From Planctomycetota bacterium (GTDB lineage Bacteria > Planctomycetota > Phycisphaerae > Phycisphaerales > Phycisphaeraceae), in NCBI GenBank assembly GCA_029267795.1, contig JAJUHR010000003.1, positions 1 through 23,533 on the forward strand: DNA of 23,533 nucleotides, written 5' to 3'. Positions 1 through 7,671 of the stretch are shown here, piece by piece; the first letter of the stretch is position 1; each line of letters opens with the position of its first letter. The notes under the pieces are model-generated. The model did not search any database and was not told the origin of the DNA. It worked only from the letters and a program-made list of their open reading frames with translations. The position numbers were made by a program, and so were the translations under genes.

Positions 1-513
1 CTTCGGTAGTCAAGCGGTTCTCCACCTGCGTACGAGATGCCGGTCGCTGATTGATCGTAGGATCATAGTCGGCTCGGGTGGCTCCGCAAAACCCCTGCAA
101 CCGCCTGCAGTAGAATATAGGTCCAATAACCGGCCACTCCATTGCGTTGATCAGGAAAAAACAGGATTGTTGCATGGAAATGGGCGGTTGGTGCCGCTGG
201 TAATGATCCGATTGGGTGGGCAAGTGGGGTTGGCGACGGCTGAACTCGCTAAGAGCCGGTTTCATAACCCCCCCTTCCGAGGCGGGAGAGGGTCGGGGGC
301 GAGGGGTGGATTGAAGTTTTTCAGGGTTTCAACCCTCACCCGGCCTCCCCCCAAGGGGAGAGGGGTAAGAGAACCGCGGGTTGCTGGCCGCGGCTATCGG
401 TACGCACGGCGGACGCCACCCGGTTCTGGCGGCGGGCCGAAGGCACGCCCTACGGGCCCGCCGTGTATTCATGGCGTGCTAAACCCCTGTTTGTCCCCTG
501 ATCGGAGCTGGAT
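1..513. other. Intergenic region with palindromic repeats, no gene seen
   Basis: I see no convincing gene here. Open frames in this stretch have repeat-derived composition. Bases 1-250 show nothing I can name, only a short TGATC/GATCA hairpin near 51-64. Bases 327-400 are a copy of a dispersed repeat described separately. Bases 405-465 form a nested palindrome: CACGGCGG at 405-412 pairs with CCGCCGTG at 458-465, and GGCGGGCC at 431-438 pairs with GGCCCGCC at 455-462. The promoter of the downstream glycosyltransferase should lie here, but I could not identify one. Confidence 0.6.
327..400 (+). repeat. Dispersed long repeat, copy A
   Basis: This is one of three related copies in the window, all in the same orientation (A here, B near 6225-6378, C near 13335-13434). 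The shared order is AACCCTCACCCGGCCTC (TTCACCCTCACCCGGCCTC in B and C), then a purine/pyrimidine palindrome that ends in GGGGAGAGGGG, then AAGAGAACCGCGGGTTGC, then a GGCTAT tail. In copy A the central palindrome reads CTCCCC/GGGGAG instead of the CTCCCTCGAGGGAG of B and C. It can fold into a hairpin and is non-coding. Confidence 0.75.
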
Positions 514-1647
514 GTGCGGGTCTGCCTATTTACGCCGACGTTTCTGCCGCGGCTGGGCGGGGCGGAGCGTGACGCCGACGTGATCGTCCGCGGGCTGCAA
601 GTGCGTGGCCACGAGGTGTTTGTCCTAGCGCAGGACGACCGCCTGCCCGAGCCGAAGCTGCCTTACCCCGTGCGGCGGTACCGGCGTCCGCCGAGTCAAC
701 ACCTCTGGCCGGAGGTGCTGACGGTCTCACTTTGGCGTGCCCACCGGGCTTGGCGGTTCGACGTGGTGCTGGCGTTCTACGGCTATCCCAACGGGTATGC
801 TGCCTCGCTGCTGCGGCGTAAGCTCGGGTTTGCCCTGGTCGTCAGCCCCCGCGGAGCGGACCTGTATCCGAACTTCCATGCCTTGCGCAAGCCACGGGTT
901 CGGCGCGTCATCCGCCAGGGGTATCGGCGGGCGGACCGGATCGCGTCTATCAGCGACTGGCTGACGGATCGGATCCGTGAGGAGGCGGGGATGGACCTGC
1001 CGCCGGTGGACCTGGTGCCCAACGGGATCGATCTTCAGGAGCACGACGCGATGATCGCGCAAGCCCGCGCCCGCCCGCCCAAGCTGCCGATCGAAAAGCC
1101 ATTCGTGCTGCACCTGGCGCGGGTGGCGCCGGTGAAGCAACAGACGCTGGCCGTCGAGGCGGTGCACCGGCTGCGGGACGAGTTCCGCGCCCGCAAGATC
1201 GGTTACGCGATCGTGGGCGACGGCAACGGCGCCCAGGAGGTGCGGGAGCAGATCGACCGGTATCGGCTCGGGGACGTGGTGAAGATGCTCGGCTCGCGGA
1301 CCGGGGTCGAGAAGGCTTGGCTGCTGGACAACGCGATGTTCGGCGTCTCGACCAGCCGCGAGGAGGGCTTCGGCAACGTGGTCCTAGAAATGATGGCCAC
1401 CGGCACGCCGATGCTCGCCAGCGACATCGGCCCGCACCGGGCGCTGATCGGTGACCGGGGGTGGGGCAGGTTGTTCAGCGCGGGCGACGTCGAGGACCTG
1501 GGCCGGAAACTTTCCGCTATGCTCCACGAGGACCTGGGCCCGATGCGCGACCGGGCCCTGGCGTTGCGGGGGCGGTATCACATCGAGAAGATGATCGACG
1601 GGTACGAAGCGTCGTGCCTGCGCGCGTGGCAGAGCACGCGAGGATGA
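514..1647 (+). CDS. Glycosyltransferase, GT-B fold, family 4-type
   Basis: The protein (377 aa) is predicted to transfer a sugar from a nucleotide-sugar donor to a glycan or lipid-linked acceptor in the cytoplasm. The N-terminus MRVCLFTPTFLPRLGGAERD has the beta-strand and glycine-rich loop of GT-B enzymes. SDWLTDRIREEAG and VPNGID sit near the interdomain region. The C-terminal half has HLARVAPVKQ, IVGDGNG and SREEGFGNVVLEMMATGTP; the last contains the E-x7-E donor-binding motif of GT4 enzymes. Length is normal for the family. I chose the GTG at 514 because GGAG at 504-507 gives good ribosome-binding spacing and the frame begins with the domain's first strand. An ATG two bases earlier is in another frame. 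The stop overlaps the start of the FkbM-type methyltransferase gene, so the two are probably co-translated. Sugar and acceptor cannot be read from the sequence. Confidence 0.9.
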   Translation: MRVCLFTPTFLPRLGGAERDADVIVRGLQVRGHEVFVLAQDDRLPEPKLPYPVRRYRRPPSQHLWPEVLTVSLWRAHRAWRFDVVLAFYGYPNGYAASLLRRKLGFALVVSPRGADLYPNFHALRKPRVRRVIRQGYRRADRIASISDWLTDRIREEAGMDLPPVDLVPNGIDLQEHDAMIAQARARPPKLPIEKPFVLHLARVAPVKQQTLAVEAVHRLRDEFRARKIGYAIVGDGNGAQEVREQIDRYRLGDVVKMLGSRTGVEKAWLLDNAMFGVSTSREEGFGNVVLEMMATGTPMLASDIGPHRALIGDRGWGRLFSAGDVEDLGRKLSAMLHEDLGPMRDRALALRGRYHIEKMIDGYEASCLRAWQSTRG

Positions 1648-2540
1648 ACCCGATGGGCGCGTTGATCGAGGCTGTGCGGTGGCTCAACTATGTGTCGCCG
1701 TGGAACCGCGGCAAGCACCTGCTGGCCAAGCGCGTGGCGCCGCGGCTGCGGGTTCCGCCGCAGCCCCGCGTGTACGGTGGGATCCAGGGCGATCTGCGCA
1801 TGCGGCTGGACTTGGCGTGCTCGCCGGAGCGCAAGATCTACCTGAACACGTACGACGTGGTGACGGTGTCCCTTCTGCGGAAGCTGCTGCGTCCGGGCGA
1901 CGTGTACGTGGACGCCGGCGCCAACCTGGGGCTGTTCGTGCTGATCGCCTCGCGGATCGTCGGGCCCACCGGCAAGGTCTACGCGTTCGAGCCGATGCCC
2001 AGGACGTTGTCGCGCCTGTGTGAACACATCGCGCTGAGCGCCGCAGGCGACAACATCGAGGTCATCCCCAAGGGCTGTTGGTCGCAGGCGGGCTCCGCGA
2101 CGCTCTACGGGTTCAGCGACGGGCACCACGGGGAGACCTCGATGGCGAAGCTGTCCACGAAATCGGTGGGCACGCAGGTGACGATCGAGACGGTGCGGAT
2201 CGACGAGGTGGTGCGTCCGCCCGTGAAGGTGCTGAAGGTGGACGTGGAGGGGGCGGAGTGGGGGGCGCTGCGGGGGGCGCAAAAGCTGCTGGAATCCGAG
2301 CGGCCGCCCCATCTGCTGATCGAGCTGAACCCCAAGACCGCGGCGGCGTTCGGATACCACCCCCTGGAGCTGGTGGATTGGCTGGGGTCGATCGGCCGTG
2401 GGCGGAAGCTGCACCTGCTGACCAGCCGGCGATGTAAGCCGATCGACCGCGACGGGCTCCAACGCCTGTTCGACCAAGACCCCACGAAAATCCGCGAGGT
2501 GTGGTTCGAACCCCCGGAGCCGTCGGAGCCCCCGGGATAA
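1644..2540 (+). CDS. FkbM family SAM-dependent methyltransferase
   Basis: The protein (298 aa) is a predicted O-methyltransferase using S-adenosylmethionine, often found modifying sugars in glycan clusters. Visible motifs are the SAM-binding loop VYVDAGANLGLFVLIA after LLRPGD, the acidic strand end KVYAFEPMPRT, and the FkbM hallmark VLKVDVEGAEWGALRGA near residues 198-213. A basic, non-catalytic N-terminus of about 70 residues precedes the core. The tail is proline- and glutamate-rich (FEPPEPSEPPG). The ATG at 1644 overlaps the glycosyltransferase stop as ATGA, which suggests translational coupling. A second ATG at 1653 has better spacing from GAGG at 1640-1643, so the true start may be three codons later. 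The partner glycosyltransferase suggests methylation of a glycan that the same pair builds; this is inference. Confidence 0.88.
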   Translation: MNPMGALIEAVRWLNYVSPWNRGKHLLAKRVAPRLRVPPQPRVYGGIQGDLRMRLDLACSPERKIYLNTYDVVTVSLLRKLLRPGDVYVDAGANLGLFVLIASRIVGPTGKVYAFEPMPRTLSRLCEHIALSAAGDNIEVIPKGCWSQAGSATLYGFSDGHHGETSMAKLSTKSVGTQVTIETVRIDEVVRPPVKVLKVDVEGAEWGALRGAQKLLESERPPHLLIELNPKTAAAFGYHPLELVDWLGSIGRGRKLHLLTSRRCKPIDRDGLQRLFDQDPTKIREVWFEPPEPSEPPG

Positions 2541-2825
2541 CCACCGCAATCCTCGGCGGGGTCGTGTGTTTGGCGGGTTCCGCTACGCTCAACCCACCCT
2601 ACTCACTGGCCAATGGACTGGCGGGCAAGCCGCCAGTGGCACACCCGCGGGGCAAAGCCCCGCCCTACTTTGGATGGGTCCTCATGCACACAGCAGCCTC
2701 ACCTTCGGTTCGGCATGCTGTGTGGCACCCGACAAGCAAGCATCAAAACCGCGGGTTGCCACCCGCGGCTAGGTGGTGCGCACAGCGGACCCTACGAAAT
2801 TCTTGCGGCGCGGCAAAGCCCTGCC
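2541..2825. repeat. Cluster of short GC-rich palindromes at a convergent junction
   Basis: The gap between two converging genes is almost entirely palindromic units. In order these are GGGTT/AACCC with a CCCTAC tail (2575-2602), a GCCAGT-type unit near 2607-2645, GCGGGGC/GCCCCGC followed by CCTAC (2647-2668), CACACAGCA/TGCTGTGTG followed by GCACCC (2687-2730), CCGCGGGT/ACCCGCGG followed by CTA (2749-2771), and a final GGCAAAGCC-like unit ending in CCCTACG (about 2810-2830). Most units end with CTAC or CTA on the + side. The same unit types recur at 13272-13750. The last unit supplies the TAG stop (2826-2828) of the FHA-GAF kinase gene on the minus strand. No coding potential is apparent. Confidence 0.8.
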
Positions 2826-4535
2826 CTACGAAGAGGTTGGGGATGGCGGCTTTCGCGGTGTGGGGGGCAGGAGCACCGCTGGCTTGGTGGAGTGTTCTGG
2901 AATTGGCTCAAGCAGTATAGGGATCGGAGGGGCGCCCTTGGCGGGCAGCACGAGCGTGAAGGTCGCCCCCCTACCGGGCTGGCTCTCGACGGCCACGCGG
3001 CCGCCGTGCTCTTCGACGATCTTCTTCGTCACCACCAGGCCCAAGCCGGTGCCGCGCAGACCTTTCGTAGAGTAAAACGGCTCGAACAGCCGCTTCTGGA
3101 CTTCGGGAGGGATGCCCGGGCCGTTGTCCGCCACCGCGATCTTTACCGTGTCCGCCTGGTCGTCGTAGAAGCACCGCAGCTTCACGGAGCCCGTCACCGG
3201 CGGGACCACCTCCAGGGCGTTGTTCAACAGGTTCAGCACCGCTTGGTGGATACCGTCGGCGTCCAGCAGCACGGTGGGCATGTTGGGGTCCAACTCGGTG
3301 ACCAGGGACACCCGTTTGCTGTCGTATTGACCCTGGACCAGAGAGGCCAGTTCCTCCAGGAGTTTGAGGAGGTTGGTCGTCTGCGGTTCCGGCCGGCGCT
3401 GCTTCGAGAAGGCCAGCATGTTCATGGTGAGGTGGTAGATGCGGTCGAGGTTGCGTGAGACGATCTCCCACCCGCCGCGCATCAGGTTCAGGTTCTCGCG
3501 GCGCAGGCCCATCTCGACCACCTCGGCGCCGCCGCGCAGCCCCTGGAGGATGTTGCGGACCGAGTGCGAGAGGGAAGCGACGGTTTCGCCCACGGCGGCG
3601 AAGCGTTCGCGCTCCACGCGGGCGTCGCGGCTCTGCAGGTTGGCCAGGGCCAGGCCCGTCTGGGCCCCAATCACCGTCAGGAGCCGTAGTTGATCCTGCG
3701 TGTAGGCGCGGTTGACGATCCGGCTGTCCACGTGGATCACGCCGAACAGGCGGTCCTTAAACTTGATCGGGACGCAGATCGCCGACCGGACGTTGTCGCC
3801 CCCTGAGGGTTGACCGCCGGAGAACCTCGGATCGGTCATCACGTTGCTTGAGAGCACGCCTTCGCCGTGGCGCATCACGTGGCGGACGATCTTGCGGCTG
3901 ACGGTGATCCAGCCGTCGCTGGTTTGGTGCTCGGGGCCCTCGTGGTGGCGGATCACCACGGGCTCGGGCCGCTCGGTCGGCGCGTTTTGAAGTAGGATGA
4001 AGCCGCGGTCGGGCTTGAAGTGCTTAAAGACCAAGTCCATAACGCGCTCGAGCAGCTCCTGGCGATCGTCGGTGGCGCCGATGAGCTCGGTCAACCGATA
4101 GATCAGCTTCAGTTGCAGGATCGCTGCCCGGCCGCGTTCGGGCGTGGCCATGATCACCGACTCGACATCGCCGACGATCATCGCCTCGACATGGGCGTTG
4201 ATCTCCTGGCGTGAGCCGACGCGCACGCCGCGCTTGCGGTCCTTGCCGCCCTGGCCGATCACGAACAGGGTCGAACCGGTGCGGACCTGGTCGCCGGGTT
4301 GCAAGGGGTGCCGCCCGACGACCCGGCTGCCGTTGACGAACGTCCCGTTTCCCCCGCCCAAGTCGGCGATGCACCAACCCCCCTCTTCGGGGATCAGTTC
4401 GGCGTGCCGGCGGGATACGGTTGGGTCCGCGATGGGGACCGACTCGCTGGACCTGCCGATCACGTGCCGCCGGCCTTCCGGCAGCTCATATCGACGGCCC
4501 TTGCCCGGACCTTGTAAGACTGTCAGTACCAACAC
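2826..4535 (-). CDS. FHA-GAF sensor histidine kinase
   Basis: This is a 569 aa soluble kinase with no signal peptide or membrane segment. Residues 1-95 form an FHA domain, with GRSS (27-30), SRRH (41-44) and NGTFVNG (63-69), the usual phosphothreonine-binding positions. Residues about 145-300 form a GAF domain. The dimerisation and phosphoacceptor helix follows, with His324 in SLSHSVRNIL. The ATPase domain has the N-box LLNNALEVV (about 436-444), the G1 box VADNGPGIP (468-476), the F box FEPFYS and the G2 box GTGLGLVVTKKI. The tail is proline-rich. A GTG start at 4535 is chosen because GGAG lies 8 bases upstream and the FHA strand begins at once. It may connect Ser/Thr kinase signalling to a phosphorelay. 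No receiver is adjacent; the nearest lie beyond argH on the same strand. Confidence 0.92.
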   Translation of the reverse strand: MLVLTVLQGPGKGRRYELPEGRRHVIGRSSESVPIADPTVSRRHAELIPEEGGWCIADLGGGNGTFVNGSRVVGRHPLQPGDQVRTGSTLFVIGQGGKDRKRGVRVGSRQEINAHVEAMIVGDVESVIMATPERGRAAILQLKLIYRLTELIGATDDRQELLERVMDLVFKHFKPDRGFILLQNAPTERPEPVVIRHHEGPEHQTSDGWITVSRKIVRHVMRHGEGVLSSNVMTDPRFSGGQPSGGDNVRSAICVPIKFKDRLFGVIHVDSRIVNRAYTQDQLRLLTVIGAQTGLALANLQSRDARVERERFAAVGETVASLSHSVRNILQGLRGGAEVVEMGLRRENLNLMRGGWEIVSRNLDRIYHLTMNMLAFSKQRRPEPQTTNLLKLLEELASLVQGQYDSKRVSLVTELDPNMPTVLLDADGIHQAVLNLLNNALEVVPPVTGSVKLRCFYDDQADTVKIAVADNGPGIPPEVQKRLFEPFYSTKGLRGTGLGLVVTKKIVEEHGGRVAVESQPGRGATFTLVLPAKGAPPIPILLEPIPEHSTKPAVLLPPTPRKPPSPTSS

Positions 4536-4660
4536 GAGCTAGACTCCAGAGCCCCGGTTCGGCGGCTCCCGACGCGTGCTTCGTCATCAGTCGTGTCTGG
4601 ACTGCCGCTGACGAGCCGAAAGGAAACCGCCCTCTTGCCAACGCCGCGATGAAGTGCCGT

Positions 4661-6142
4661 TTATACGCCGCTGAGGCGTTTCTCCCAAGCTTCCAATTGC
4701 TCTTGAAACCCACGGACACCCGCGTTGCCGTAGCTGACGTATCGTCGAACCACGTTCCGCGGGCCGAGCCATTCGTACACATCGGGTCCGCACGGCCGTC
4801 CGTCGATCCCTGCGCCGGCGCACGCGCTGTTGATCTCGTCCACTGTCAGGCGCGAAAGCTCCGGCCTCCCCTGCTTCTGGCATTGCAAAACCAAAGATCC
4901 GACGACCTGATGTGCGGTCCGGAACGGCACTGCCTTGCTCACCAAATACTCGGCCAAGCAGGTTGCGTCCAAGAAGCCGTCGCTTAGGCCTTGGTTGATT
5001 TTATCCTCAACGAAGCGCGTCGTCGCCACCACCATGGCCGCCATATCCAGGCACTCGGCCACGCGGTCGAACGCCTCGAACACGTGGCGCTTGTCCTCCT
5101 GGAGGTCCCGGTTGTAGCCGATCGGCAGGCCCTTACAGATCGTCAGCAGGGCGACCAAGTGGCCGTAGACCGCCCCGCAGCGGCCCCGGATCAGCTCCAG
5201 GACATCGGGGTTGGACTTCTGGGGCATCATCGACGAGCCGGTGGTGTACCGCGGATCGAGGCTGATAAACCCAAATTCAGTCGAGGCGTAAACGATCCAC
5301 TGCTCCGCCCAGCGTGAGAGGGTCATGGCGATCATCGCCAGGGCGTACACGAAGTCGATGGCGGCATCGCGGGAGGCGGTGGCGTCGATGCTGCTGGGCG
5401 TGGGGGGCCCGATGCCCAGGGCAGCGGCGGTGTGGTGGCGGTCCAGCGGGAGGCTGGTGCCGGCGATCGCACCCGAGCCCAAGGGGTTGTGGCGATTGAC
5501 CGTCCTCAGAGCGGCCAGGCGGTGCTGCGCCCGGTCGAACGCGGCCAGCCAGGCGATCAGCTCCCCGCCGACGACGATCGGCTGGGCGCGCTGCAGGTGG
5601 GTGTAGGACGGCATCACGATCAGGCCGTCGCGCCGCGCCAGGCCCACGAAGGCCCGGAACAGGGCGTCGAACCGCTGGCGCAACTGGGCGTCCGCTTCTT
5701 CGATCCAGAGTTTGAGGTCCAGGGCGACCTGGTCGTTGCGGCTGCGTCCGGTGTGCAGCTTTCGCCCCGGCTCGCCGATGCGCTCGATCAGTGCCGCCTC
5801 GAGGCACATGTGCACGTCCTCCAGCTCGGGCTTCCACCCCGGCCAAGCGGCGCCGAACTCGCCGGCGGAGGCTTCGATCTCGGCTTGAATCTGGGCCAGC
5901 CCTTGCTCGATCCGCTGCAACTCTTGCGCGGTCAGCAGCCCGACTTTCTGGAGCATGCGGGCGTGGGCCAGGGAGCCGGCGATGTCTTGCTTGTAAAGCC
6001 GCCGGTCGTGGCTGAGCGACTGGACGAACCGGGTGGCCAACTCGTCGGAGGCTGAGCCTGGTCCCTGCTTGGCGTGCTCCCAGGGTTTGGATGTGCTGCC
6101 GCTGAAGGGCTTGGAGGTGGGTTCGGCGGGGGTGTCGGTCAT
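4661..6142 (-). CDS. argH: Argininosuccinate lyase
   Basis: This enzyme (493 aa) splits argininosuccinate into arginine and fumarate in the last step of arginine synthesis. It belongs to the fumarase/aspartase superfamily. Visible motifs are HTGRSRNDQVALDLKLW (about 130-146), YTHLQRAQP (180-188) with the catalytic-region His, NPLGSGAIAGTSLPLDR (219-235) and the superfamily signature GSSMMPQKSNP (302-312) on the mobile serine loop. The start is set at ATG 6142, since upstream codons read into repeat-like DNA. No Shine-Dalgarno is evident; a TAAACT box ends about 8 bases before the ATG, so a very short or absent leader is possible. The first ~32 residues are Thr/Ser/Pro-rich and not part of the usual enzyme. 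The common N-terminal WGGRF motif is not recognisable. It sits alone among signalling genes, with no other arginine gene in view. Confidence 0.95.
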   Translation of the reverse strand: MTDTPAEPTSKPFSGSTSKPWEHAKQGPGSASDELATRFVQSLSHDRRLYKQDIAGSLAHARMLQKVGLLTAQELQRIEQGLAQIQAEIEASAGEFGAAWPGWKPELEDVHMCLEAALIERIGEPGRKLHTGRSRNDQVALDLKLWIEEADAQLRQRFDALFRAFVGLARRDGLIVMPSYTHLQRAQPIVVGGELIAWLAAFDRAQHRLAALRTVNRHNPLGSGAIAGTSLPLDRHHTAAALGIGPPTPSSIDATASRDAAIDFVYALAMIAMTLSRWAEQWIVYASTEFGFISLDPRYTTGSSMMPQKSNPDVLELIRGRCGAVYGHLVALLTICKGLPIGYNRDLQEDKRHVFEAFDRVAECLDMAAMVVATTRFVEDKINQGLSDGFLDATCLAEYLVSKAVPFRTAHQVVGSLVLQCQKQGRPELSRLTVDEINSACAGAGIDGRPCGPDVYEWLGPRNVVRRYVSYGNAGVRGFQEQLEAWEKRLSGV

Positions 6143-6441
6143 CGCGGACAGTTTAGCCGCCGGTCGGGCGGATCGCATCCAAGCAAGCCGCCGGTGGCGC
6201 CCCGGCGTTTGATCCGCCCTATGAACTGCTCCAGCCACACGGTGGGCGGAAGATTCACCCTCACCCGGCCTCTCCCTCGAGGGAGAGGGGTTGAAAGAAC
6301 CGCGTTGGAGGGAGAGGGGTTGAGAGGACCGCGCTCGGGAGAGAGGACCGCGGGTTGCCGGCCGCGGCTATTGGCGGGTCTGTTGCGCTTGACCTGCGGT
6401 CCGTGGGCCGGGTCTGGGGAATATCCGAGAGGCCGACTTGG
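6143..6441. other. Intergenic gap containing long repeat copy B
   Basis: This gap lies between the start of argH and the end of the receiver-GAF gene, both on the minus strand. Bases 6181-6205 resemble the CAAGCCGCC-GTGGC unit found in the other repeat clusters. Bases 6225-6378 hold long repeat copy B. I see no gene. Confidence 0.6.
6225..6378 (+). repeat. Dispersed long repeat, copy B, internally expanded
   Basis: Bases 6225-6299 match copy C (13335-13409) almost base for base, including the leader CTGCTCCAGCCACACGGTGG, the CACCCTCACCCGGCCTC block and the perfect palindrome CTCCCTCGAGGGAG. In copy B the GAGGGAGAGGGG-plus-GAACCGCG segment is then partly repeated two more times before the GGGTTGCCGGCCGCGGCTATTGGC end. 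This suggests local duplication or slippage after the copies diverged. Confidence 0.8.
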
Positions 6442-7560
6442 TCAATATGCCCCTTGAGCGTCGGTGTCGGAGTCGAGATCGGGGAGGTGGCGGTGGTGGA
6501 TGCGGATCAACTTGGCCAGGGACTCCCCCAGCAGCGGCCCGATGATCCCGCAGGTGTCGAGCAAGCTGGCGGGGAAAGGGCGGACTTTGTCACGGAACAT
6601 CACCAGTACGGCCAGCGTTTCGTCCCGGTGCACGCTGGGGAAGGCGATCACGTGCTGATCGATCAAATACTCGGCCTGCTCCCCCAGCCAGTCGGTAAGC
6701 GTGCGGTTGTCGGTGATATGCGCGATCCGGCCGCGATCCGCGACCTTCGGGGCGGCGACGTCCCCCAGGTGTTGCAGCAGCAGCTCCGCGCCTTGCACGG
6801 TGCAGTCGTAGTTGACGTATCCTCCGAGGGAATACTCGTCCCCGGTCGAGGGCAGGAAGATCGCGGCGTTCGTCGGGCCGGCCTTTTCGAGCAGGTATTC
6901 CAGCGTCCGCCGCAGCAGCGTTTCCAGGTCCAGCTCGTGCTGCACACGGGCGGTAAACTCGCTGGTCTGGACCATCGTCTGCATCTGGCTGGCCAGTTCG
7001 TGGTACGCGGTGACCAAGTCGTTGCAGAGGATATCGACCTGCCGGGCGACGTCCTCTCGGGCGCGGTTGAGCTTGCGGCAGACCCGGCGGAGCCGCTGGA
7101 CGCGCTGCTGATGGCGTTGGTCTTCCTGCTGGCGGACCAGGGCGACCCGCAACCGCTCGCGCACCTCTTTCATTTCCAAAGGCTTAACCAAAAAGTCGCA
7201 GATGCCGGTGCGCAGCGCCTCGATGGCGCAGCCCACCGATGGTTTGCTGGTCATAACGATGACCTGGGTGCTGGACCGCCCGGTCTTGAGGCGCTTGGCC
7301 AGGGCAATGCCCGAGCCGTCGGGCAAGTCGGCCTCGACGAGGACCACCTGGGCGGGATTGCGGGCTGTCAGTTGCAGGGCCTCAGCGATACTGCCCACCT
7401 GGGTAATGACGATCCGGTTCTCTGAGGCCCACGGGGCGAGCAAGCGGCCGACCTTCGGGTCGTGGTCCACCAGCAAGAGCTGGTACGGGCCGCGCTGAGG
7501 GTGCCCGCTGGGTTCAGAGTCGCCTCCGCCGGCGGAGGGCGCGGTTGGCTTGATCTGCAC
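6442..7560 (-). CDS. Receiver-like (degenerate) and GAF-type signalling protein
   Basis: The protein (372 aa) has an N-terminal receiver fold followed by a coiled-coil-like helix and a GAF-like domain (about 190-350). In the receiver, LLLVDHDPKVG keeps the first acidic residue (Asp32) but has His33 at the second position. The phosphoacceptor position is Glu76 in VVLVEADLPDGSG rather than Asp. Thr104 (VIVMTS) and Lys126 (DFLVKPL) are kept. Known receivers need the Asp for phosphorylation, so this one is probably not phosphorylated, or Glu mimics the active state; that is inference. The start is GTG 7560, because GAGGAG at 7567-7572 lies 6 bases upstream. A GTG 12 codons earlier would include the ribosome-binding site. 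It is 111 bases downstream of the HDOD kinase gene on the same strand and has no output domain I can name. Confidence 0.85.
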   Translation of the reverse strand: MQIKPTAPSAGGGDSEPSGHPQRGPYQLLLVDHDPKVGRLLAPWASENRIVITQVGSIAEALQLTARNPAQVVLVEADLPDGSGIALAKRLKTGRSSTQVIVMTSKPSVGCAIEALRTGICDFLVKPLEMKEVRERLRVALVRQQEDQRHQQRVQRLRRVCRKLNRAREDVARQVDILCNDLVTAYHELASQMQTMVQTSEFTARVQHELDLETLLRRTLEYLLEKAGPTNAAIFLPSTGDEYSLGGYVNYDCTVQGAELLLQHLGDVAAPKVADRGRIAHITDNRTLTDWLGEQAEYLIDQHVIAFPSVHRDETLAVLVMFRDKVRPFPASLLDTCGIIGPLLGESLAKLIRIHHRHLPDLDSDTDAQGAY

Positions 7561-7566
7561 AGCTTT

Positions 7567-7572
7567 CTCCTC
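7567..7572 (-). promoter_or_regulatory. Ribosome binding site deciding the receiver-GAF start
   Basis: The minus strand reads GAGGAG, then six bases (AAAGCT), then GTG at 7560. This is the strongest Shine-Dalgarno near this gene, and it rules against the longer open frame that begins at 7596. Confidence 0.7.
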
Positions 7573-7671
7573 TGCCTCCGCCCAAGCCAAGGGCACCCTT
7601 GGAGGGCTCCCGGAGCCATGCCTGCGGCCTGACAGATCGAACTTACCCGTGCCTGTATCGGCCGATCCGCG

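Noticed and set aside
167..583. A 138-codon plus-strand frame before the glycosyltransferase
   Set aside because: It translates the long repeat (LTRPPPKGRGVREPR is a repeat-derived peptide), then overlaps the glycosyltransferase start in another frame.
1578..2549. A 323-codon minus-strand frame opposite the FkbM-type gene
   Set aside because: It is antisense to a gene with clear methyltransferase motifs and has no domain of its own.
2501..2920. Open frames across the first repeat cluster on the plus strand
   Set aside because: Their peptides are read from palindromic repeat units and run into the antisense of the FHA kinase gene.
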